Below, one piece after another: positions 1 through 9,970 of a DNA stretch of 64,000 nucleotides. Each line of letters opens with the position of its first letter. Position 1 is the first letter of the stretch. The DNA is from DATLNF01 sp963765815 (GTDB lineage Bacteria; Actinomycetota; Actinomycetes; BP-191), in the NCBI GenBank assembly GCA_963765815.1, contig CAVXXT010000007.1:620001-684000 (forward strand), in the 5' to 3' direction. The translations under genes and the position numbers were made by a program. Under the pieces are notes generated by a model, which searched no databases, was not told where the DNA came from, and saw only the letters and a program-made list of their open reading frames with translations.

Positions 1-651
1 CCTCGTCGCCGAGGGTCAGAACGCCGTCGGCGTGGCCGAGCTCGACCTTGGTGTCGGCCAGCAGGATCCCGGCCTTGCGGGCCAGCTCCGCGCCGCGCGA
101 GTAGACCTCGATCGTCGTACGACGCAGCTCCTCGGCCAACTCGGCGCCGACCTTGGTGACAACCTCGTCGTAGGTCATCGGCATGTCGTGCTCGCCGACC
201 GGCGCCTTCGTCGTCGGGGTGAAGATCGGCTCGGGCAGCTCGCTCCCGTCGACCAGACCCTCCGGCAGCGGCACTCCGCAGACCGTGCCGGTCTTCGTGT
301 AGTCGGACAGTCCGGACCCGGTGAGGTAGCCGCGCGCCACGCACTCGACCTCGACCATCGTCAGCTTCTTGCACAGCATCGATCGGCCGTGCAGGTAGTC
401 GCCGTGCTCGTTGAACGGCGCGGGGTACTGCGACACGTCGGCGGTGATCACGTGGTGCGGCACGACGTCGGCCAGCTGCTCGAACCACCACAGCGACAGC
501 CCGGTCAGCACCGCGCCCTTGTCCGGGATCGGCGTCGGGAGGATGACGTCGTACGCCGAGATGCGGTCGCTGGCGACCAGCAGCAGCTGGTCATCGCCGA
601 CGGTGTAGAGGTCGCGAACCTTGCCGCTGTGCAGGGGAGTGATTCCGGGGA

Positions 652-655
<4 letters not shown>
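1..655 (-). CDS. purC: SAICAR synthetase (partial, 3' end outside window)
   Basis: Phosphoribosylaminoimidazole-succinocarboxamide synthase joins CAIR and aspartate using ATP in purine synthesis. Visible motifs are GKVRDLYTV near the N-terminus, SDRISAYDV, and the family signature VECVARGYLTGSGL around residues 105-118. The GTG start at 655 overlaps the purB stop (GTGA, 4 nt), so translation is probably coupled to purB. About 218 codons are present and the C-terminus runs off the left edge. Because it begins in frame without an upstream ATG, it is easy to miss. It is the last gene seen of the purD-purE-purB-purC run. Confidence 0.95.
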
Positions 656-1953
<1,298 letters not shown>

Positions 1954-1966
1954 CGGTAGACGCAGC

Positions 1967-2440
1967 TCATCGGGCGCCGGCAGCCTGCTCGAAGTCGTCC
2001 TTGAACTTCCAGAGCTTGGCGCGCAGGTCCGGGTCGGCGACGGCGAGGATCTGCACCGCGAGCACCGCGGCGTTCTTCGCGTTGTCGAGCCCGACGCACG
2101 CGACCGGGACGCCCGGCGGCATCTGGCTGATCGCGAGCAGCGCGTCGAGCCCGTCGAGCGCACCCCCCTTGATCGGGACGCCGATGACGGGCAGCGTCGT
2201 GTGCGCGGCGACGACACCCGGCAGCGCGGCGCTCATGCCGGCGCCGGTGATGACGACCTCGATGCCACGCGGCTCGAGCTCGCTCATCCAGTCCAGCAGG
2301 CGACGCGGTGCGCGGTGGGCGGAGATGGAGATCTCGTCGTAGGGCACGCCGAAGCGCTCGAGCATCGCGCCGGCCTGTCCCATCACGTCAGCGTCACTGG
2401 GCGATCCGTAGATGATCGCGACCTTCGGGTCGTCGGCCAC
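1967..2440 (-). CDS. purE: N5-carboxyaminoimidazole ribonucleotide mutase
   Basis: PurE converts N5-CAIR to CAIR. The protein has the GSPSDADVM phosphate-binding loop, the SAHRAP motif with the catalytic histidine, and GGALDGLDALL. I chose the GTG at 2440 because a GAGGAG ribosome-binding site lies just upstream; the longer open frame upstream is unrelated to PurE. This gives 157 residues, typical of class I PurE. Its partner purK is not in this window, so N5-CAIR synthesis must be encoded elsewhere. Confidence 0.95.
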   Translation of the reverse strand: MADDPKVAIIYGSPSDADVMGQAGAMLERFGVPYDEISISAHRAPRRLLDWMSELEPRGIEVVITGAGMSAALPGVVAAHTTLPVIGVPIKGGALDGLDALLAISQMPPGVPVACVGLDNAKNAAVLAVQILAVADPDLRAKLWKFKDDFEQAAGAR

Positions 2441-2516
2441 GGGGCTCCTCTGGGCTCTCGTCCGGGCGGGATGACTCCGATCTTGCCAAAGCCGCGCCCG
2501 CTCGCCTAATGCGCCG

Positions 2517-3788
2517 TCAGGGCAGCTCGACCTCGCCGGACGCCGCCTTCGCCGCGATGTCGGTGCGCCACTGCGCGCCGGGGAACGAGATCCGGGAGAG
2601 CGCGTCGTACGCCAGGCTCCGCGCCGCGGCCAGGTCACGGCCGGTCGCGGTCACCGAGAGGACGCGCCCGCCGTCGGTGAGCACCCGGCCGAGGCCGAGC
2701 CGGGTGCCGGCGTGCAGGACCTGCACACCGGGGATCGACTCGGCCGCGATCAGCCCGTCGATCGACTGCCCGGTCTGCGGCGTGCCGGGGTAGCCGCCGG
2801 CGGCCATGACGACGGTGACTGCCGCGTCGGGCGACCACTCGAGCGTCGTCCCGGCGAGCGCGCCGGTGGCCGCCTTGTAGAGCAGCCCCGCGAGTGGGGT
2901 GCGCAGCCGGCTCAGCACCACCTGGGTCTCCGGGTCGCCGAAGCGAGCGTTGAACTCGATCACCCGAGGGCCCTCCTTGGTGAGGGCGAGGCCGGCGTAG
3001 AGAAGCCCGACGAACGGCGTGCCGCGGCGGGCCAGCTCGTCCACCGTCGGCTGCAGGACATCGCGAAGGACCTCCGCGACGAAGCCGGACGGCGCCCACG
3101 GCAGCGGCGAGTACGCACCCATCCCGCCGGTGTTGGGCCCGGTGTCGAAGTCGCCGATGCGCTTGAAGTCCTGCGCCGGCTCGAGCGGGAGCACGGTCTT
3201 TCCGTCGGTGATCGCGAAGAGGCTGATCTCGGGACCCGCGAGGTGCTCCTCGATCACGACGCGGCCGCGCTCCTTGGCCAGGCACTCGCGCGCGTGCGCC
3301 TCCGCCGCGCGCCGGTCGTCGGTGACGACGACGCCCTTGCCGCCGGCCAGCCCGTCGTCCTTGACGACGTACGGCGGGCCGACCTTGTCCAGCGCGACAG
3401 CGACGTCGTCCGGCGTGGCGCAGACCCAGTGCCCCGCGGTCGGCACGCGCGCGGAGACCATGACGTCCTTGGCGAAGGCCTTGGACCCCTCGATCTGCGC
3501 CGCAGCGAGTGACGGTCCGAAGACGGCGCGTCCGTTGCGTCGCATGGCGTCGGCAGCGCCGGCCACAAGCGGTCCCTCGGGGCCGACGACGACCAGGTCG
3601 GCGTCGACCGCCTCGGCGAGGGCTGCGATCGCCAGCGGGTCGGTGATGTCGACTGTGCGCGGCTCGGCGACGCGGACCGTGCCGGCGTTGCCGGGCGCGC
3701 AGACGAGCGTGCGCACCTGGGGATCGCGCGCCAGCGCAAGGCACAGCGCGTGCTCACGCGCGCCGCTGCCGATGACCAAGACCCTCAC
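2517..3788 (-). CDS. purD: phosphoribosylamine-glycine ligase
   Basis: PurD is an ATP-grasp enzyme joining phosphoribosylamine and glycine to form GAR. The 423-residue protein starts with MRVLVIGSGAREHAL (GTG start) and has the ATP-grasp core (KDDGLAGGKGVVV), the metal-site region EFNARFGDPETQVV and the family segment GGYPGTPQTGQSIDGL. Length is standard. It is the first purine gene of the run; purE follows after 76 nt. A -10-like TAGAGT sits 8 nt before the start codon, suggesting a leaderless mRNA. Confidence 0.96.
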   Translation of the reverse strand: MRVLVIGSGAREHALCLALARDPQVRTLVCAPGNAGTVRVAEPRTVDITDPLAIAALAEAVDADLVVVGPEGPLVAGAADAMRRNGRAVFGPSLAAAQIEGSKAFAKDVMVSARVPTAGHWVCATPDDVAVALDKVGPPYVVKDDGLAGGKGVVVTDDRRAAEAHARECLAKERGRVVIEEHLAGPEISLFAITDGKTVLPLEPAQDFKRIGDFDTGPNTGGMGAYSPLPWAPSGFVAEVLRDVLQPTVDELARRGTPFVGLLYAGLALTKEGPRVIEFNARFGDPETQVVLSRLRTPLAGLLYKAATGALAGTTLEWSPDAAVTVVMAAGGYPGTPQTGQSIDGLIAAESIPGVQVLHAGTRLGLGRVLTDGGRVLSVTATGRDLAAARSLAYDALSRISFPGAQWRTDIAAKAASGEVELP

Positions 3789-3796
3789 GGGCGGCG

Positions 3797-3802
3797 ACTC
3801 TA
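3797..3802 (-). promoter_or_regulatory. candidate leaderless -10 element for purD
   Basis: TAGAGT on the minus strand fits the actinobacterial TANNNT -10 box and lies 8 nt from the purD GTG, the spacing expected when transcription begins at the start codon. No convincing -35 is visible, so this is an inference from position and match only. Confidence 0.4.
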
Positions 3803-3819
3803 CCGAGGCTGCTCAGCAG

Positions 3820-3856
3820 ACGACCCGGCCACCCGCCGTGCGGATGACCGGGTCGT
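3820..3856 (-). terminator. hairpin between the small secreted genes and purD
   Basis: Perfect 9-bp inverted repeat ACGACCCGG/CCGGGTCGT with a shorter CCGC/GCGG stem inside its 19-nt loop. It lies between the stop of the upstream small secreted protein gene and the purD promoter. No T-run follows, so it may be an actinobacterial-type terminator without a U-tract. Confidence 0.4.
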
Positions 3857-3876
3857 GGTCTGCCATCAGCTCGGTG

Positions 3877-4071
3877 CTACTCCATGCACTCGCCGGGGTG
3901 CAGGCCGACCTTGTCGAGCTGGCGCTGCACGGCGGGGCAGAGGTTGCAGTTGATCGGCGCGTCGTCGATGACCTCGATGGTGCACTCGTAGGCCTGGGCC
4001 GGAGCCGCCGTCGTGGCGATGAGGCCGATCGGCGTGGCCGCGATCAGCAGAGCAGCGAACGTCTTGCGCAT
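3877..4071 (-). CDS. small secreted four-cysteine protein, paralogue A
   Basis: This is a 64-residue protein of unknown function. Residues 1-27 form a clear Sec signal peptide (MRKT, hydrophobic core, APAQA before a predicted cut), leaving a mature peptide of about 37 residues that starts YEC. Cysteines are at 30, 42, 45 and 62. The gene just upstream encodes a 69-residue protein with the same signal peptide design, the same first three cysteine positions and the shared mature start YEC, so the two are tandem duplicates. Spacing C-X11-C-X2-C suggests disulfides or metal binding outside the membrane. I know no family name for it. Confidence 0.8.
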   Translation of the reverse strand: MRKTFAALLIAATPIGLIATTAAPAQAYECTIEVIDDAPINCNLCPAVQRQLDKVGLHPGECME

Positions 4072-4117
4072 TCGGCGTACCGCCTGTCGTGTGGTGGGGG
4101 TGGGGTGAACGGCGCGC

Positions 4118-4327
4118 CTACTGGAGGCACTGCACCTCGTCGTTGCCGGTGATCTTGCGGGTGATCCCGTTGATGACGCGGGACGACTCCTCGCACCGGT
4201 TGCAGTCGATGGTGATGTCGTCGGAGATCTGGTGCTCGCACTCGTAGGCCAGCGCGGGCGCCGACGTCGTGGCGATCACGCCGAACGGGATCGCGGCCAT
4301 CGTCAGCACGGCCAGGGTCTTGCGCAT
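4118..4327 (-). CDS. small secreted four-cysteine protein, paralogue B
   Basis: This 69-residue protein is the tandem paralogue of the next gene downstream (46-nt gap). The ATG at 4327 gives MRKTLAV and a signal peptide ending SAPALA at residue 27; the mature part starts YEC and has cysteines at 30, 42, 45 and 67. The open frame continues far upstream through purA in the wrong frame, so a frame-wide call hides the real gene. The two copies share signal peptide and CN-x-C motif but differ in the last 20 residues. Function unknown. Confidence 0.8.
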   Translation of the reverse strand: MRKTLAVLTMAAIPFGVIATTSAPALAYECEHQISDDITIDCNRCEESSRVINGITRKITGNDEVQCLQ

Positions 4328-4416
4328 CTGCACCTCATGGGCTCGGGCGGGCCCGACCGCCCGCGTCCGCGGCACTATGCCCGTTTGGTCCGTTTCCCGG
4401 CAAGCACCGGGCGCGA

Positions 4417-5706
<1,290 letters not shown>

Positions 5707-5723
5707 TCCTCACGCAGAACGAA

Positions 5724-5774
5724 AGGCCCCCGGAGCCTCCTGGTCGTGTGACCAGGGCAAGCGCCGTGGGGCCT
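5724..5774 (-). terminator. terminator or attenuator hairpin upstream of purA
   Basis: On the minus strand AGGCCCC pairs with GGGGCCT, enclosing a second stem TGGTC-loop-GACCA, and is followed by TTTCGTT, a weak U-rich tail. It lies between the PPA1309-family gene and purA. A -10-like TAGACT sits just upstream (about 5787-5792). If that promoter is real the hairpin is within the purA leader and could attenuate; otherwise it simply ends the upstream operon. Confidence 0.55.
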
Positions 5775-5837
5775 CTTGCGGAGGGAGTCTACCGGAGCGC
5801 GGCCTCGGCGGACACCTCTGCGCCAGCCGCCACACCT

Positions 5838-6347
5838 TCAGCGCAGCGTGGCCACGAGGGCGTCGGCCAGGTTGGGCACGAGGTCGCGGCCGACCAGGAT
5901 CTCGTCCTCGCCGCCCTCGGCGGCGCGCATCCGCAGGCAGCACGCCCGCGCGCCGCCGCGCAGCACGGCCACCGTGAGCCGGATCTCGCGCTTGCCGGGA
6001 TGCGCGGCCACCCACTCCGCCTCGTCCACGCCCTCCGGCGCCATCTCGGCGATCTCGGCCGGCAGCATGACGACCTCGTTGACCAGTGCGCAGCCGAGCA
6101 CCTCGTCCGGCCACGCCAGCTCGGCCAGCACCTGGTCGAGCTCGCCCTCCGGGAGCGGCTCCTGCTCGACCGGCGTGAACGGCCCGGTCGGCGTCGCGCC
6201 CAGCGTGGGCGCGAGCTGCGGCTCCCGCTCCATCAGCTCCGCGGTGTCCGCCAGCGCATAGAGCCGCGGCGGCTGGTCCCAGCCGGTCGACGCGACGTGC
6301 TGCTCGATCTCGACCGCGACGCTGGTCAGCGTCATCTCGTCAGACAT
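5838..6347 (-). CDS. PPA1309 family protein
   Basis: A 169-residue acidic cytoplasmic protein without membrane segments or signal peptide. The pattern of the N-terminal VAVEIEQHVASTGWDQPPRLYALADTAEL and the C-terminal LTVAVLRGGARACCLRMR matches my memory of the conserved actinobacterial PPA1309 family, whose function is unknown. It starts 9 nt after the DUF3151 gene stop, so both are in one operon pointing toward purA. Confidence 0.8.
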   Translation of the reverse strand: MSDEMTLTSVAVEIEQHVASTGWDQPPRLYALADTAELMEREPQLAPTLGATPTGPFTPVEQEPLPEGELDQVLAELAWPDEVLGCALVNEVVMLPAEIAEMAPEGVDEAEWVAAHPGKREIRLTVAVLRGGARACCLRMRAAEGGEDEILVGRDLVPNLADALVATLR

Positions 6348-6356
6348 GAGTGCCGC

Positions 6357-6791
6357 TCATGCCTCGGTGCGCAGCGGCATCGGCAGCTCGGCGAACGCCG
6401 TGGCGTCGCACTCGCGCAGCAGGTCGGCGCACCGCTTCGCCTCGTCCGCCTCCTCGATGTCGCCGGCCGCGCGGCCGAGCGCGTTGAGAGCGCGCAGGAA
6501 TCCCTGGTTGCCCTCGTGCGACCACGGCACCGGGCCGTATCCCTTCCAGCCGTTGCGGCGCAGCGCGTCCAGCCCGCGGTGATAGCCGGTGCGGGCGTAG
6601 GCGTAGGACTCGACCACCCGGCCTTCGGCGTACGCGCGATCGGCCAGCAGCGCCCACGCCGCGCTGTGCGTCGGGAAGCGCGCGGCAACCGCCGCCGGGT
6701 CGTCCCCGCCGCCGAGCGCGGTGTCCGCGTCGGACATCGGCGGCAGCAGGGTCGGCGGCGGACCGCCGAGCAGGTCGTGGTGAGTCGTCAT
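6357..6791 (-). CDS. DUF3151 domain protein
   Basis: A 144-residue cytoplasmic protein. The core AAWALLADRAYAEGRVVESYAYARTGYHRGLDALRRNGWKGYGPVPW is the conserved DUF3151 block known across actinobacteria, often near purA and fba. Function is unknown; the repeat-like helical segment resembles a TPR. It is first in a two-gene operon with the PPA1309-family gene. Confidence 0.85.
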   Translation of the reverse strand: MTTHHDLLGGPPPTLLPPMSDADTALGGGDDPAAVAARFPTHSAAWALLADRAYAEGRVVESYAYARTGYHRGLDALRRNGWKGYGPVPWSHEGNQGFLRALNALGRAAGDIEEADEAKRCADLLRECDATAFAELPMPLRTEA

Positions 6792-6883
6792 GCGGGCATT
6801 GTGCCCACAGACGTGTTCAGCCCACCTTCCAGGCAGTGCCTCGGCGGTAGTGGCGATTCGGGGGGCAATGACCTGGAATCAGG

Positions 6884-7327
6884 TCATTCGGCGAGCCGGG
6901 CGAGTCCGTCGAGCACCAGGTCCCAGCCGGTGTCGTAGTCGCCGCGTGTCTCGGCCGCGCGAACGCCCAGCCGCTCCCAGTGCGAGTGCTCGAGCCGGAC
7001 GCTGGTCGATCCGCCGACGTCGTCGAAGGTGACCGCGACCTCGGTGCTCGGGGCGTCCGGTGTGCAGCCGGGATGCCAGGTGAACACGACGCGGTACGGC
7101 GGCGTCCACTCGAGGATCTCGCCCCACGCCGTCGCGGTGCCGTCGGCGAGGGTCTCGACGAAGCCGTCCGCGCTGAGCTCGACCCGCGACGACGCGCCGC
7201 CGACGGAGTGCGTCGCCATCGGCCACCACTGCCCGACCTGGTCGGTGAACAGCTTGAACGCGCGTGCTGGGTCGCCGGGGACGACGACGGTCTTGACGAT
7301 CGACGGGATGACGCTGGTGGTGGTCAC
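6884..7327 (-). CDS. SRPBCC (AHSA1-like) domain protein
   Basis: A 147-residue START/Bet v1-like protein. The pattern VPGDPARAFKLFTDQVGQWWP near the N-terminus, EWTPPYRVVFTW in the middle and VRLEHSHWERLG at the C-terminus is typical of AHSA1-type SRPBCC proteins, which form a hydrophobic ligand pocket. It overlaps the upstream ArsR gene by 4 nt (ATGA), the usual arrangement of ArsR/AHSA1 pairs, so it is co-transcribed and probably part of a small ligand-responsive unit. The ligand is unknown. Confidence 0.85.
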   Translation of the reverse strand: MTTTSVIPSIVKTVVVPGDPARAFKLFTDQVGQWWPMATHSVGGASSRVELSADGFVETLADGTATAWGEILEWTPPYRVVFTWHPGCTPDAPSTEVAVTFDDVGGSTSVRLEHSHWERLGVRAAETRGDYDTGWDLVLDGLARLAE

Positions 7328-7626
7328 TGCTCCTCCTCGGCATGGCGGGCGAACGCGTCGAGGACGTCCGTCCAGAAGCTGTCCAGGTAGTCCCGCAGCT
7401 GCTCGAGCCCGCGGGTGTCGATCGAGTAGAGGCTGCGGGTGCCGGACGTCACGTGCGTCACGAGACCGGACCGCTCGAGCACGGCCAGGTGCTTGGAGAC
7501 CGCGGGACGCGACACCGGCAGGTCGGCGGCGATCTCGCCGACGGCGAGCGCGCCGTGGCGGAGCCGCTCGACGATCCGACGTCGGGTCGGGTCGCCGAGG
7601 GCGGTGAGGACGGCATCGGCTCTCAT
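7324..7626 (-). CDS. ArsR-family transcriptional regulator
   Basis: A 100-residue winged helix repressor. LGDPTRRRIVERLRHGALAVGEIAADLPVSRPAVSKHLAVLERSGLV is the classic ArsR HTH with recognition helix SRPAVSKHLAVL. There is no CxC metal motif, so it is not an arsenic or cadmium type; it resembles the SdpR-like group paired with SRPBCC proteins. The start codon abuts a perfect 13-bp inverted repeat that is very likely its own operator. Confidence 0.92.
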   Translation of the reverse strand: MRADAVLTALGDPTRRRIVERLRHGALAVGEIAADLPVSRPAVSKHLAVLERSGLVTHVTSGTRSLYSIDTRGLEQLRDYLDSFWTDVLDAFARHAEEEQ

Positions 7627-7656
7627 GGCATTGGTAACTGTAGAGTTACCAATGCC
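7627..7656 (-). promoter_or_regulatory. perfect 13-bp inverted repeat operator for the ArsR/SRPBCC operon
   Basis: GGCATTGGTAACT, four bases GTAG, then its exact reverse complement, directly next to the ArsR ATG. It fills nearly the whole gap between the FetB-like gene stop (7663) and the ArsR start. The minus strand carries TACAGT, a -10-like element 10 nt before the ATG, so repressor binding would cover the promoter. Autoregulation is an inference from position. Confidence 0.8.
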
Positions 7657-7662
7657 ACCCGG

Positions 7663-8469
7663 TCAAGAGAGCGCGTCGAAGCGGCGCAGGCGGTGCGCCT
7701 CGTCGAACAGCGCCCGGCCGGCCAGCCGACCGGCGACGAGCGCCGCGATGGTGCCGGCGCCGAGGAACATGTACATCACGACGATCTGGTAGCGGATCGC
7801 GTCGACCGGCGATACGCCCGCGATGATCAGGCCGGTCATCGCGCCGGGCAGCGTGATGAGGCCGACCACCTTCGTCTGGTCGATCGACGGCGCGATGGCC
7901 CCGCGCAGCGCGAGCCGCAGGTGAGGGGCGAACGCCTCGCCGGACGGGAGCCCGAGCGCGAGCCGTGCCTCGACCGTCGCCCGCGACGACGTCACCTCGT
8001 CGCGCACCCGGGCGAGGGTGAGCGTCGCGCCGGTCATCGCCGCGGACACGACCATCCCGCCGATCGGCACGACGACACGCGGCGCCGCCTCGATGACGTG
8101 CGCGCCGACGAGCAGTCCGACCGTCGTCGCGGCGGCGACGCCGATGGCGACCGTCGCCACCCGCGTCGAGCCGGGCAGCTCGCGCGCGCGGCCGCCGGCG
8201 GTCCGGCCGGCGAGGAGCACCATCGCGGCGACCCAGCCGAGGGAGCCCGGCACGCCGGTGTGCGCGAAGAGGAACCGCAGCGCGTAGCCCACCGCGACCA
8301 GCTGCACGGCGGCGCGGACCACGGCGACGACCAGGTCCTGCGCGAGGCCGAGCCGCTGGCGAAGAGCGACGTACGCCGTCACCGCCACGAGCAGCAGGGT
8401 CAGCGCGACGCCCCACACCGGCGGCACCGGGACCGTCGTGCGCGTGACGGTGTCGGCCAGCGCGCTCAC
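7663..8469 (-). CDS. fetB: FetB-type ABC transporter permease (UPF0014)
   Basis: A 268-residue polytopic membrane protein with about seven hydrophobic segments. The block RLALRGAIAPSIDQTKVVGLITLPGAMTGLIIAGVSPVDAIRYQIVVMYM is the conserved core of the UPF0014 family, whose E. coli member FetB forms an iron exporter with FetA. The GTG start overlaps the ATPase stop (GTGA). The two genes form a complete exporter, so metal export is the best guess, but substrate cannot be read from sequence. Confidence 0.85.
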   Translation of the reverse strand: MSALADTVTRTTVPVPPVWGVALTLLLVAVTAYVALRQRLGLAQDLVVAVVRAAVQLVAVGYALRFLFAHTGVPGSLGWVAAMVLLAGRTAGGRARELPGSTRVATVAIGVAAATTVGLLVGAHVIEAAPRVVVPIGGMVVSAAMTGATLTLARVRDEVTSSRATVEARLALGLPSGEAFAPHLRLALRGAIAPSIDQTKVVGLITLPGAMTGLIIAGVSPVDAIRYQIVVMYMFLGAGTIAALVAGRLAGRALFDEAHRLRRFDALS

Positions 8470-9182
8470 GACACACCGCGCAGGAAGTCGCGGGCCACCG
8501 GGTCGGTGGCGTCGTCGAGCACCTGCTCGACCGGACCGTGCTCGAGAACCCGCCCGCCGTGCACGACGACGAGGTCGTCGGCGAGGCGACGCGCCTGCCG
8601 CAGGTCGTGCGTGACCATGACGACCGTCATCGCGTCCTCGGCCAGCGTCCGCACGGTCCGCTCGACGACGGACACCGCGAACGGGTCCAGCGCCGACGTC
8701 GGCTCGTCGAGCAGCAGCACCTCCGGGCCGACCGCGAGAGTGCGGGCGAGGCACATGCGCTGCGCCTCGCCGCCGGAGAGGTCGCGGGCGCGGCGCGGCA
8801 GGAACGTCGCGTCGAGCCCGGCGCGGGCCAGCAGCGCTGCGGCGTCGGCCTCGGCGAGGTCGGGCCGGCCGACCCGCAGGTTGTCCAGGACGGTGCCGTC
8901 GAACGGCGTCGGCAGCTGGCCGAGCAGCCCGACCCGGCGACGCAGCTCGAGCACGTCGTACGACGTCACCGGCCGGCCGTGGAACGACACGACGCCCTCG
9001 TGCGCCTCCTCCAGCCGGTTGAGCAGCCGCAGCACCGTCGTCTTGCCGCTCCCCGACGGGCCGACCAGGGCGGTGACCCGGCTCGCCGCGATCTCGACGG
9101 AGACCCCGACGAGCGGGTGCACGTGGTCGTCACCGGACCGGCGGATCGTCCACACGTCGTCGAGCGCGAAGACGGCAGGCAC
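8466..9182 (-). CDS. fetA: FetA-type ABC transporter ATPase
   Basis: A 238-residue ATP-binding subunit. It has Walker A GPSGSGKTT, signature LSGGEAQR, Walker B VLLLDEPTSALD and the switch histidine in VMVTHDLRQ. The GTG at 9182 is chosen because the preceding open frame lies antisense to the divergent methyltransferase gene; 39 nt separate the two starts. It overlaps the permease by 4 nt. Confidence 0.9.
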   Translation of the reverse strand: MPAVFALDDVWTIRRSGDDHVHPLVGVSVEIAASRVTALVGPSGSGKTTVLRLLNRLEEAHEGVVSFHGRPVTSYDVLELRRRVGLLGQLPTPFDGTVLDNLRVGRPDLAEADAAALLARAGLDATFLPRRARDLSGGEAQRMCLARTLAVGPEVLLLDEPTSALDPFAVSVVERTVRTLAEDAMTVVMVTHDLRQARRLADDLVVVHGGRVLEHGPVEQVLDDATDPVARDFLRGVS

Positions 9183-9221
9183 GCGCTGCAGCGTATGCCG
9201 CCGCGCACTACCGTCGGTCGC

Positions 9222-9947
9222 ATGCCGGACCGCTCGACTGCGCACGTTCGACGGCAGCTCGTCCGGCGGCTGCTCGGGCTCACGTCGCATCCCGGCGGCG
9301 CGGCGACGACGCGCAGCGCGATGGCCGCAGCGTCCGTCCGGCCGGGCGACCGCGTGCTCGACGTCGGGTGCGGTCACGGCGCGAGCGCGCTGCTGCTCGC
9401 CGGCGAGCGCGGCGCGCGGGTCGTCGGCGTGGAGGTCGACCGCCGCGCTTCGACGGTCGCGAAGCGCGCCGGCGTGACGGTGCTCCGTGGCGACGCACTC
9501 GAGCTGCCGGTGCCCGACGAGTCGTACGACGTGGTGCTCTGCGAGCTCACGCTCTCGCAGGTCGCGGCGCCGGCCCGTGCGGTCGCCGAGATGGCTCGCG
9601 CGCTGCGTCCGGGCGGGCGGCTGGTGCTGTGCGACGTCATCGCCGAGCTCGACCTCGCCCGCCGGCACCCGCGGGTCGACGCCGCGGTGCGTCGGCTGCT
9701 CACGCCGCTGCCGCCGGTCGGCTACGCCGACCTGATGGCGAGGGCCCGCCTTGCAGTGGCGCACGAGGAGTCGCGACCCGACGACCTCCTCGCGCTGGTC
9801 GCCGACGTCGAGCGGCGGCTCCGGGCGATGGCCGTCGTACCGCAGGCTCGGTCGGCGCGAGCGACTGCGCGGGAGTGCCGTACGGCGATCGCCGAGGGCA
9901 GCCTCGGCTACGTGGTGCTGGTCGCCCGCAAGCCGCTCGGCGGATGA
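9222..9947 (+). CDS. class I SAM-dependent methyltransferase
   Basis: A 241-residue cytoplasmic enzyme of the methyltransf_11 type. Motif I is VLDVGCGHGASALLLAG, the acidic residue of motif II is in VVGVEVDRRA, followed by GDALELPVPDESYDVVLCELTL and the post-motif PGGRLVLCD. Substrate is unknown. ATG at 9222 is the first start after the divergent FetA gene. The stop region overlaps a possible upstream start (ATGA) of the next methyltransferase. Confidence 0.85.
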   Translation: MPDRSTAHVRRQLVRRLLGLTSHPGGAATTRSAMAAASVRPGDRVLDVGCGHGASALLLAGERGARVVGVEVDRRASTVAKRAGVTVLRGDALELPVPDESYDVVLCELTLSQVAAPARAVAEMARALRPGGRLVLCDVIAELDLARRHPRVDAAVRRLLTPLPPVGYADLMARARLAVAHEESRPDDLLALVADVERRLRAMAVVPQARSARATARECRTAIAEGSLGYVVLVARKPLGG

Positions 9948-9970
9948 GTACGGTCGCCGGAGGAGGTCAC

